A stretch of DNA of 64,000 bases, taken from positions 59,535,311 to 59,599,310 of the forward strand of contig OZ024887.1 in NCBI GenBank assembly GCA_964017195.1, in the 5' to 3' direction. Below the pieces are notes generated by a model. The model made no database searches. It was not told the DNA's origin and saw only the letters and a list, made by a program, of their open reading frames with translations. Shown in pieces: positions 1-12,216 of this stretch. This stretch comes from Siderastrea radians (Eukaryota > Cnidaria > Anthozoa > Scleractinia > Rhizangiidae). A program made the translations under genes and the position numbers. Every line of letters starts with the position of its first letter. Within the stretch, counting starts at the first letter, position 1.

Positions 1-46
1 GCTTTGGCTCAAAGAAGGAACAATAAGAATTTTGTAAGGCACGTGA

Positions 47-238
47 CACTGGAATGAACAGCAAACGAAAGCACTTCAAAACTTGATCCGGAAAATACCA
101 TTCTCGAGTAGCGAATGTGTAGTTGCAGAAAAATTCGAACGATTTTTGAAACGATCTGCTGAAATAGGTCTTCGACCCAAAAAGAAAATCGATGATTTTG
201 CTGAAGCGTTATTTGAAACCAGAAAATCACTCTCTTAA
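47..238 (+). other. Open reading segment of unknown origin, no start codon
   Basis: Sixty-three plus-strand codons are open from just after a TGA at 44-46 to a TAA at 236-238. The segment reads like a protein (for example KFERFLKRSAEIGLRPKKK, then IDDFAEALFETRKSLS) rather than a repeat. It lies inside the presumed next DOCK intron, on the opposite strand. The stop overlaps the TTAA target site of the MITE at 239. It could be a decayed transposon or retro-pseudogene fragment; I do not recognise the family. Confidence 0.25.
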
Positions 239-442
239 CCCTTTAAGCCCTAACAGTGACAAAAATGAAATTTCTCTTTACATTATCACTACTTGTTCAA
301 ACAATCAAGTGATGAGAATAAAGATAGTGATCACCAAGGATAAGACGTTTTGATATTTAGACAAATTCTCCTTACTAATCCCACAAGAAACGTATAGAGA
401 ACAGTAAGGAGAACAGACATTTTTATACCAGGGCTGAAACAG
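239..442. mobile_element. MITE of the CCCTTTAAGCCC family (TTAA target)
   Basis: Flanked by TTAA at 235-238 and a degraded TTAG on the right. It starts CCCTTTAAGCCC and contains the internal AATTCTCCTTACT segment seen in the copies at 9130-9335, 23369-23868 and 25724-26213. Sequence from 443 to 1829 holds no gene I can support, only a short (TTTG)n run near 745-790. Confidence 0.55.
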
Positions 443-1829
443 TTAGGGAAAGCACATTTCATTTTCTTCCCACTAATCGGAAGGTGAGCATCTAATCTTT
501 CAATTTCTAATTACGGAAAAAATTACCATGTACATTCACGTAACTGATGAAAGGCGGTCTGAAATACGAGTGGGAGAAGTATTTTGAGTTTAAGCGGCTA
601 CCGCATCACGCGTCAGCTTCAGTTCATTTGCCTCGGAATATCACGTTTTATCTCAACCGAATACTAAATTTCCATGGAAGATAATCGTCTGACAGCGCAA
701 AGAATCTTTTAAAACATGTAACGTCCAGCTCAACCATTAACTTTGTTTGTTTTGTTTTATTTGTTTGTTAGTTTGTTTGTTTGTTTTTTTGCAAATGACA
801 AACTCTTCCAACTGGCTGCCACTTTGAAAAGCGCGCGTTTAATAATATTAACAATTTTAACGGCTATTCAGCCCTATCAAACGAGTCTTGTCTGTCTACT
901 GCTTCGTTCCCAGAGTTCCCGTCCTTTCCGAGGAAGAGAGACCCTGGGAACGTCATCAGTGGTACAGACTTTGGCCACTTTTTGTTAGATTCTATATTTA
1001 CTTACTTACTTACTTCTTCCTGTAATTCTAATGAAATCTAAGACTAGGTCTGGCTGCAGACCAGCCAGAAATGAGCAAGATGTCAATACGTATAGCACGA
1101 TTTCGGAAACGAACGAAGAGAGCCCACACGCACTGCCCCGACATGTGCATCCCCGGAAAAACGCACGCATGTGCTATCACTTACATCTTGTAGAACAATT
1201 CCTTGTACTGTGTGTCGCCTTTACCGCCTTCAACAAGAACGTCTAGTTTGCTGATAATTTCACTTTCAACCTTTTGGAAAAAAAAAACCGAAAACGCATT
1301 ACAATCACCCAACTACAACCAAAATACTCCTCCAAAATTGGCTTAGGATGATAATTTAAATTAACCCCAAAAACTAAAGCTTACGCAATTTTTGAAGGGC
1401 GATGTCTTGCGACAAATTTTCGATCATCCCCGCTTACAAAAATGCTTTCACTACGTCACTACAGTTTCTTTCTCTTTTTCATTTTAAAATAGCTAAAAAT
1501 TGAAAGTAAATTCACGTGGAGAGAAGCTCATTCAGTGAGGAAGTCTGTGTATAATGCATAATGTAGCCAAAAAATCAGGTATTATTAAAAATGTGTGGGA
1601 CAAGTATGAAGAAATTGCATGTTGAACATTAAAAGACCTATCAGTCACACTGAGCTTTTAATTTTTCGTACTAATTACAAGATCCAGACATACGTTTGAA
1701 GATGACATAATCATTTAGTAAAGAAAGTTGTGCTACATAGTAGATGCCCAGACTCGTAAATTAGAAGCCTTTAGATGCTGCCAAGATTTGATTCTAGTAG
1801 TCCTTTTCTGTCTCTAAATATAGACTTAC

Positions 1830-4800
1830 CGACGTGAAATTCTCTTTGCTGGCATACTCGCACTGGATCATGTCAAAGAAAATTGGAATTGTGGCTCGAC
1901 GAAGCTCTGTAGGAAAAAATGTTGATAGTAAGGCCAGGTGGTAACGACTCGTCAGTTCTCTAGAGAACAGGACAAGTGGGGTAAAAATGTAACGTTTTCC
2001 AGTCAAGTACCATCAAACCTGTATAAGCAGTCACCCTTGGGGAATGGGTAACTGTCCGCTTAATACAGGTTGACCGTTGAATACAGGTTTGACTGGCCTA
2101 TAAAGGAAATCAAGGAAAAGAAACTTTAAGCGGAGAAAGACCCGTCATAAGACGAATTGCCCGCAAAGCGTTCTATACCTCTCCTTGTGATAGAAGAAAA
2201 CAAACACTTACTACAGAATTTGGTTGCCTGTAGACCAAACAACAATGCATTCACTACTCTCAACGAAGTGGCTGTTTAATACAGATGAAGACAATACAAA
2301 TAACTACCTGGGACCGAGGAATAGGTGACTGCGACCACTTAATAGAGGTCACGTTTACAGTAAATAAGTGGAGAATGTTTCGGGAATTTTTCAACTGACC
2401 GCTTAATACAGGTTTGACCGTAGTTCAATTATCATAAAGCGCTTTGTTTACTTTTCCTTCACCCTCCCCTCCCCTTAGAGGAAGCTTGGCCCCTTCCCTA
2501 CTACCTGTATCAGGATAATTATAAGAGTGCTCTAGCCAGAAAAAGGTTCCAAAGCCAGACAATGTCAATGACTTGGGACACACCTTGAGAATGGATACTT
2601 GAGTAAGCACAGGAACAACCCTGACCTGAGCTCCAGAGAGAAGAAGGAGGAGTGAATGATCCACTCTGTTAAGTACCCCCCCCCACCCCCACCCCCAACT
2701 CCCACTTACCACTGTGTGGAATCAACGTCATCTCCAGAAATGGTCCAACCAATCCAGGAATGAAATCTGATTTGTGATCACCTGCATGAGAAAAATAGAC
2801 AAGAAAGGAGAATTTGTAGTTTTGTGTGGGGCATTGACCCTTTCACTCCCAGAGTTGTCAGTTATGGAGACATTACGGTGATTCTAACTTTTGAGTCTGT
2901 GGATGAATTCCTATGGTGTTACCATTCAAAGAAGACCTCTTCAGCAGTACTTTCAAATGGCATCATTTATTTTTAAGTATTTGACAAAATGAAATTTGGA
3001 ATGCGTCATTTTGATTTTATGCATTCTTGGGAGTGAAAGGGTTAAAGAGTGGTCAACACAAACCAACAAACCTAACAAATGCCACATCTCGCTGATTTTT
3101 AATCCAATGATCATACGCATGTCAGCATACCTGGAGTAAAAGCAAAAAAGTTTTGTGAATAAAACTGATCACTCAGCAATGTGGATTATCGCATGGCAAT
3201 CAAAGCGCTTTTGACGATGTCAAATCCGACTTCAAAACGCCTGCAAAATTCTCGTGCACTTGTTCTGGTAGTGGAAGGCTTCAGCCGGGCTAACGAAGAT
3301 TGCAGTTCATTCGTTTCACGACACAAAAGACGATAAAAAGAATTTAGCATGTCATTGAATAGTCAAGCCATTCAATTGTGGAAAAGACGGTTCCACTTCT
3401 TAGCTAGAAGTAGTACATCCACAGGACCCCAAGAAACTAAGGGGGGGGGGGTAGGAAAGGTAAAATCGAAAACGAGCCAAGGAGGTCCACGCGGCCGGAG
3501 TTTATCCCGGTTTCTGAAGCATGAAGCAACTGAGAGTATTGCTACTGCTCCCTGGATGGGATGCTAGTCCATCGCAGGGTTACCCCCTACAGTATGTCGC
3601 CGGTACTCATTTATACACCTGGGTGGAGAAAGACAATGTGGGGTAAAGTTTCTTGTCTAAGGAAACAACACGATGGAAGGGACTGGGCGTCGAACCGCCG
3701 ACCTTCAGATTTGAAGTCCAACGCGCTAACCACTACACCACCGCGCCAGGAGGGGGGGAGGGGGAGGGGGGGAGGGAGGGGTGAATTAGATATCCCGCAC
3801 GCATATTAAGAAGAGAAGGTGACATCTCTACTTACTTTTCCAAGATTTTGTCCTGTTTTGTGGTGCTGAAGCTCTCCAATTGAAGAGACTCTTGGGTCAC
3901 AAAATCCACGGCCAGATGGAAAAAATTGTTCCACAACTACCATGACAAGATTGAAAATAAAATGGATGAGACAACTTCCAATGGAATCTATACATCTTAC
4001 CACAACAAAAATGGAAGGTTTTCTTCCTGAGCATGCCTTTTGACTTAAGTTCTTCGTTATGGCCTACAAATACACTCTATTCCATTTTCTACTCTTTACA
4101 GAGAACAGTTTAAACTAAAATTTAATCGAACAATGCTCTAATTCTGACCTGGATCTCAAATGTCGGACCAGCTCCAAAGTGCTCCGTCATGGCCTCAGAA
4201 AAATACTGAATGGCATTCAAGATCACACTGCAATGAAACGTTATTTAAAGGGCATCAGGGCGGCATCAATTATTCAAACACTAACCACTCAGAATGTTAA
4301 GGCGGATTCCGCTCAACGTTCGAGCAATAAGTGCAAAAACTATTTACCAAAAAACTACTCATAGCACGGTAACATTTTAAATGCTATTTGAAACATCTCA
4401 CTCTAGTTCACTTGCCCAAGTGACCCCGCGATGAAATTCTCAAGCATTCTCAAGAAAATTAATTTCAAATCTCGTAAAAGTATGCTAAAAACGGGCGCCA
4501 TTTTGTTTTGAACTGACATGAAGCGTCTTTTTAATTGAAATATTGATAACTTCAAATCCAATTTTCTCTCGCGGGGTCAGCTTGGGAGCAAAAGTAACGA
4601 TAAGTTCTTCCTATCTGTTCTCAAAATGTGACAGTGCTGCAAGTATTTTTTCGGTAACTTAATTTTTGCACTTACTGCTCGAACGTTGAGCGGAAATCGT
4701 CTTAATTCTCTTACAGGCGAATACAGATTAAGCCCCAGTAGTGATCAGCATCAAATTTCTCATCATGTCAATGGGTTATAACACATATACAGGTTATGAG

Positions 4801-7800
4801 CATACAGGAAATGATCACCACAGTTAAATTGTCTTCATACTTAAGCAAGTTCTCCCCAGATGTACTGAGACCAGGCAGGAAAATTTTTATAATGATGCTG
4901 GAGATTGAAGGATTAACCGACCATTTTCATGAAACACAAAATTTTGGATTTATCAACTGAGTTGGTAAGGTAAATTGGCCACCGTAAAGAGATTGAAAGC
5001 TGACGTTTCAAGCGTTCGCCCCTCGTCAGAGCGAATCAAGGAAGTGTGGGTTGTACTTGGTTTATATGGAGAGTGGTGGAGCTACGCTATTGGTAGGAAG
5101 CACAACCCACGATTCCTTGATTCGCTCTGACGAAGGGCTAACGCTCGAAACGTCAGCTTTCAATCTCTTTACAGTTTACAGTGGCCAATTTACCTTATCA
5201 ACTCAGTTGATAAATCCAAAATTTTGTGTTTCACGTCACCACCGACGCAGAAAGTAACCCCCCTGTTCATCTTCATGAAATTCTCCTTGAATTCCATTTG
5301 AAACACTGACTGGATCTGTATTGAGAGTCTCCCCTAAGTGTCCACTTTTCTTGTTCCCCAGCAAATCTCTTTCATTTGTGAGCACTCTGTTGAACAACAG
5401 TTTCTGTGCCACTGTTTATTATGCTGTACAAAGGTGTTTTAACTTTCGAGTCTCTGGACGAAATCCTTAAGCGTGACCATTCAAATGAAAGCTACTAAGG
5501 CCCCATCCACACAAATCCGTTTTCGTTTGAAAGCGCAACTTTTTCATTGCGGATTGGCCTTCCGTCCACCCGTACCTGGTGAAAAAGGTGACCGAAAACG
5601 CAACTTTTCGAAAACGGTCTTCAGAGTGGGAAATTTTTGAAAACGCCGTTTTCGTGCTTTCGTGTGGATGGGGAAAACGGAACTTTTTGGACAACACGGT
5701 ATTTCCTTACTTCCGAATAGTTTTCCAGAAAAAATTGTTTTAGTACGTGAACGGATGCACTGTGGCAAATTTCGCGTTATATAGCGCTCAAATTGGCCCT
5801 TATTGGCCAAATTGGCCACTTTCAGAGAGGCTTGCACCGTCTTCTTTACCACGTGCAATATCGGAGCGATCAACATCAGTCGCAAGAGAACAGTCTTGTA
5901 TTTTGAACATGCAAATGCTCATAAACGTCTACCCATAAATCAATTAGGTCTCATCGTTAAGGGTTTATATGTTGTACAAGGTGTTTCTTACACTAACACG
6001 AGTCTGTGGATAAAAATTTCAGGTGTGACCACTCAAATGAAACCCAGTAAACAGTACATTCCTGCAGTGACCCTGCGGTACTTATATCTAGCTCTAACGT
6101 TCGTGTTTGTGGACGGAATTTAAGCGCAACAATTCAAAATAACGCTACTTCGCAGGAGGTTTATGTGGTGCTTGTTCGTTTGCGTTGTTTTGTTTTGTCG
6201 GTTTGTTTTTATTTTTCAGCCGGACTTTTTAAAAGTCCATTCCAAAAATAACTTTTTCAATGCGACTTAATCGCTCGTAACTCGAAAGCGAAGATCCACT
6301 TGTCGCCCGTCCAGGTTTTGTTTGTTTGTTTGTTTTAATTTCTGTGATACGAAAGAAGGAAATGCTGAAAGACATTAAAGAGAATATCTTGGTTACCTGT
6401 TCTGAACCATGGTCATCACCATCCAGTCCTTGGGAAAGATGTTGTTTCTCACAAACTCACGAAACAGCATGAAAAGCTCCATCAGAAAATCCTGTATTAC
6501 GAGTTGAAAAAAATTCTTAACAGTTTACAGTACTGGCTACGTTTGATGTTGAAGTAATGAAAGGCAAGGAGCAGTGAGAACACAACACCTGTGTCCTCGA
6601 ACGGAAAAATTGTGTCTGCGTTACGCCATTGAGAGTTGTGTTTCGGATGACGTCACTGGGGACGGTGTACCGACTGGCTTGAATTTGATTTTGACATTTC
6701 AAATTGTGTAGCTACCAATCAGCTGCGAGGTGAAACTGTTGGCCTCACTTGCATATTCAGTAAACATGTTTCGTTTAGAGTTCATCCAAAGAAAACAGAT
6801 CCTGTTCATGCCTCGTCTTTTCGAACACTCCCTTTCTCTTCTAAGCGAAAACTCCGGTTTATAATTTGGAACTGTCACGCTTTATTATTCCCTTTTTTCC
6901 TAAATATAACGCTTTGCGACAATCAACAATCCACAATCCTGATTACAAGTCTTTTTAGAAAATGCGACAATCGGCAAACTTTCGTCGGGTTTTGATGCCG
7001 TCGCGGATCGCGGTTGGAAACAAGTGCAGTTTAAACCTCTCCTTGTTTTAAAATTGCTCATATTTTCACTTCAGTGACATCAAAGTTAGCAATGTAAACG
7101 CTAGAGGAGAGGACCAGTTTTTTGCAGGGAAAACCCTCACAATTAAATGGGTTCATGGCTTGGAAAAAGTGACATCACCTGAAACACGTTATCAACAGTG
7201 CAATACAGAAGCAATGGAGTTCGCACATTTTTAGCTTGCATGACAGAATTTGAACTCACCAGCAGATCTTGATCTGTTGGAAAGTGTGCCACATATTTCT
7301 GGTAATGTGTCTCATCCATCAGCTGCAGCATGGCTATCAAACACGCTACGTAGTTCCCCTGCAAGGAAACAGTAGATCATTTCAACAATAGTAAGGTTTA
7401 CGACTCATTGAAGGGGTGCGTGGAAAAAGCCCTAGAGCCCCGGCTGAACCATCAAACATTTTCGTCCAACGTGTTGGAAGAACATGTTTTACTGTTTAAC
7501 CGCCTCTCTCAAATTTGCATTTAAATGGCTCTCCATGTTTGATGCAGATCCAACATTTTGCCTTGCCAACAAATGTCTACAGTAGTCGTTTAGGTAGCTC
7601 AATATCTCGGATGGTTTAGGAACCTCAGCAAGGCCTGTGGGTGGAAGCAGGAAAAAGCAACCAAACAGAAACGGAATTTGGGTGACGTCGACGTATTTTT
7701 CAGCAGTAATACGCAGAAAGTGTTATGTGGGCTCACTTTGTTTGACGTTTGGTTAAACGGCATTGCTTTCCCGCTTAGCCACCAAACGTTTTGTGTGACA

Positions 7801-10800
7801 AACACCATGTTGGAGGAAAATGCTTGATCGTTTAGCCGGGAATTTACTCTGTAAGTAACTTTTGGGTTGATTTCTTGATTTAAACATTCTGCAATCTATA
7901 AAGTCAGTAGTGTTCTTCAAACAATGACTGAAACCACATCTGGGAGTCAAATTGCTGTAAGAGATATTTATGTTGCCTTAGCGTCCCGTTGTGTCCTCTA
8001 AAGACTTTCAATACCGGACAATGACACTAGACAAACTAAAAATACTCCTGGCTTTAAACCACTTACTGGCTTCAGTTTACTGCCAGAAGGTCTACCTTGT
8101 TAATTTTAACAACGTAATGTCCAACAAAAAATCCGACGTTGCTTACCACAACAGCCAGTGAACGGTCCATAATCATAACAGTTTTCACCACAACACGCAG
8201 CAGAGACGTCGCTACCAGCAGAACATCGTCATGTGTGTTTCCCTACGCAGACAGGGAAATCGCAAGAATCAATTTATCTAATTTAACTCTAGTCCATAAT
8301 TTTGAGAGTCTCAAAGGATTCACAAGGCAAGTATAACACAGCAGAAACTTGCATAATTCTTAAATCAAAGCCTCACTTTCTGTGCAAGTTTGATAGATAG
8401 AAGAGCTCTGGAAAAGACTTGAAGTTGCCGTACTCTGATGGTGTTGGTGAGAAACAGTGGAACACTCTCATCGCACTCGACCAGAGGTCGTCTTTTGGCG
8501 CAAAAATTAAATTCCACGACAAGAGTGTTTTTAGTCATGAGTGTAAGGCCGGTAAAAAAATTATCTGATCATGGACTATGTTCAATAAAATGTCGCTTTG
8601 GCACCATGTAACGAATTTCGCACAGCCTGTGTGACTTTTCCTCTTCTTCTATTTTTTTTTTTAATTTATAGAGCTGCTTTCGTATCACATGCACCGGAGA
8701 AATGACAAGCACGATTTTCATCTGACTTTGGTACCGTGACAAATTTCCCGAAATTGCAAGCAGCCCGAGTGTTATAGTCAGCATCTCCTTGCTATAATCC
8801 TCACCACATCTTTTCTTGTCAGTGTGATCAAAATATCATTCAGGATGTCGATGCAGATCTTCATTTCCTCGGTTTTGGTCATCTCATTCTTGAGTTGCTC
8901 AACAACCATTGGAAGCAGAACATACCTAGATTCTGAAGACAAAGAGAAACAGTAAACTACATTAGCTTCAAGTTATGCAATAGCCCTTTTCCCAGTTAAC
9001 TTTTCTTATTTGCATTGCAATGTATTTGAACGTAGATGTGAGGCAATTTCGGGCAGAAACTCCAAAATTGCCCGAAATTACCTGATGTCACCTGTGTGTG
9101 GCGAGCCAAAAAGAAAGACAGAAATTTAACCCTTTAAACCCCAGTGTCAGCATATCAATTCTCCTTACTGGTCGCCATACATTTGTTGTAGTGCTAGTTG
9201 GGAGAAGTCGTTCAAATATCAAAAGAGTTCATCTCTGGTGATCATCTCTCTATAATTCCTGACACCTGCGCACTTAATTGTACATTAATATTACAAGGAG
9301 AATTTTGATGCTGATCACTATTGGGGCTTAAAGAGTTAATGACCATGATGACTAAGAATTCAATAGTTACAAGAGTTCAGACAGTTGAGGTGATAGCTAA
9401 ATTTTCTGAACAGAAATCAATTCCCTGGAATCGAAACCACCTGTAAATTTATTTTGTTAGAGAATTTACCAGTTGCTAATAAAAGGATAAAACGTTTTTG
9501 GAAACTAAACATGTGTGTACAATGTACCTTGGTCTTCAAACAGCTTGGTCTTCACCATGTTGTGGATGCAGTCCATCTTCTGAGAGATTAAACGCTTCTC
9601 GGGAATTTTCTCGATGAACTCCCTCGCAAAATAACTAAAACGAAACACGAAAAAGTAAATCACACTTCAATTAAACTTCAACGAAGTATTAATCGAATGA
9701 CAAACGCATCAATATATTTCGCTTTGTCTTCTTAGCTACACCTCTTATTAACATTGCCCAAAATTGTGGCATCAACTGCTACAAAGCTAAGTAACATGAA
9801 CACCATATCATGAAAAGAGGTTGGGTTGGGGAGGAGCTCAAATTGAAACCCTGTGTTTCTTTGATCTATATTTTCCAAGGGAGCATTTTCACGAAAATGG
9901 CCAAATTTGCAGCTGTCTTTAAATTTTCAAACATGGCTGTAGCCATGTAAAATGCTAACAGAAAAGCCGTAACGGTCCACAAACCTCAGTTCTTTGATAT
10001 CAAAGACCTGCATCAAGTCTGCAAAGGTTGCTGGGAAGTACTTCAATGCAGCACCCTGAAAAAAACGCCCCAGTAAAAATAGTAACAGTGCATGACCAAG
10101 ATATCACATGACTGATCGGTTTGCTAATTCTAGGTTGTTCTCATTGTGAAGCGTAACAGCGATCAGCTAAGTGATTTTCGGCATCAATAAACTAATGTAA
10201 ATCAGGCAGTTAACGTTACGAAAGGCGAAGTATGATCGTCCGGGTGAGTGAAGTCCTCAGAAGGACTGTTTGTGATAACACTGACTGACGTTTCGACAAC
10301 CTAAAGGAAGTCATCATCAGAGTCAAGTGAATTGTGAATCGACAGTAGATGTTACAAGTCTCCGGTCGTTGTCTTGATTGGTCGACGAACTCGCGATGTT
10401 ATTGGTCGTCTGTCAGTTAAGCCGTGATATTATAGGCTGTGAATAAAACGTAGTTGGTGCATTTCAATCCATCCTTTGCTAGTCAAATGTCCGTTGGTCT
10501 ACTGGTAGTAAAATTATTCGATTTGCCTGTTGTTTGTCTGTCTAGTTGTTGTCGTCAATAAGTCGTTTTTAAGGTGCAGGTAGTTGTTGGCAACGGTTCC
10601 GTGGTGTTTGCTCTAGGTTAGTAAACCAGGTTTCCAGAGTGATCCGTTGATAGGTAGTCCGTACTGTAGGTAACGCATTTAGCAGAGTCCCAGTCGATTC
10701 TGTGGTTTGTTTTTAAATGGTGCTCAGCAATGTGATTGTTGGCATCATCATTTCTAGTCGCTCCTTTGCGTTCAGTCAGTAGAACGTTCAAATTTCTGCC

Positions 10801-12183
10801 AGTCTCACCAATACAAGTGGCTCTTCAGTCGCCGCATTTGATCTTATAAACTGCCCCATGTCTGTCGCTCGGTTCGTCAGTAGTTGTCAAAAAGTAGTGA
10901 TAGGTTTGTGAGCAATGCTGTTGGGTTGTAGGATCCGGTCTCAGATTTCACATGATATGACTGCTGGGTTCAAACTATTTACAGTGTTAAGAAAGGCATT
11001 ACGTATAAAGGGGGGTAAAGTCATCTTCGCTACACAGGCAGCCCATGCAACCACAGCTTAACCTGTTTTCTGTGGCATCAAGTTACTAGGAGTATTTCCC
11101 TATCCTGTATGGAGGATACCCCAGGATACCCCCACAATTTGTCAGGTTCTCCCTAACAGTCAGCTAGCTGGTACTCGAGTATACAGCCGGTTAGAGAGAC
11201 AATGAGAAGCAAAAATTCTTGTCTAAGGAAACAGTACAACATCAAAGACCAGTCTCAAATTCTAGACCTTTAGTTGCAGGGGCGGATCCAGGGTTTTCTC
11301 GAAGCGGGGTGCAAACCTCTCCTGGCCTAGGGGGTCTGGACCAGTTTGGCGCTACATGTTCACATTATAATCAATAAAGGAAGGACAAATTTGACAAAAA
11401 GAAGGAAAACTGGTCAAGAGGAGGGGGGGGGGGTGCGACCCCTCAACCACACCCCTGAATCCGCCTCTGAGTTGATGCACAAACCGCTAATCATATACAG
11501 GGGACGTGGGTGTCCTGTGGATATTTCGTCCCTGTTACATTTAACACTAATGTTGCAGGTAAACCTGCTTCTCGAGCTTGTAAAACTTCAGTTGTTTGGT
11601 AACTGAAAAGTTTATTAACTCCTGGTGATGAATCAGGCCTCTGAGAACTTGATTAGGTGACAACAAGGCAGTACGTGAACGGTATTGTGATCTCTTAGAA
11701 AGCGTGGTTACTTTGCGCATGTTATACAGGATACAGTGATAGCAGACAAGCTGATACCTGAGTTAGTAGCGTCTCATTCTTTACATCCGCCATCAACTGC
11801 ACTAGAGCCTGGAACAGTTTTCTCAAGCGGTCCTCAAATTCAGACTGGCCCTTGTCACCAACAGCTCTAAACACAATGACGAGAAAATGAATAGAAAAAG
11901 AGTTTTTCTAAATCTCTTGCACAAGTCGAATTGAAAGTGATGGGAAAACACAATAAAGTTACCTTTCAAACAGAATTCTTGACTGCACAATGAACTTGAA
12001 AATGTATTCCATGGCCTAAGAACCAGACAAAAACAGTAAATGTATGTAATGAAGATCAGCAAAGGAATCTTGGTTGAGGGAAACAAATGATGTTATGCCA
12101 TTCATCCACAACGACTGGTCAACTGATTGACTGACTGACTGACTGACTGACTGACTGACTGACTGACTGACTGACTGGCTGGG

Positions 12184-12216
<33 letters not shown>

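Larger units (their letters stand above)
4930..5233. repeat. Large inverted repeat carrying two head-to-head hammerhead-like motifs
   Basis: The left arm 4930-5054 is the near-perfect inverse of the right arm 5100-5233, with a loop of about 45 bases. The ends read TGAAACACAAAATTTTGGAT and the inverse. Each arm includes CTGACGA and GAAACGTC on its outward strand. It is in the intron between DOCK exons 35 and 36. Confidence 0.85.
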
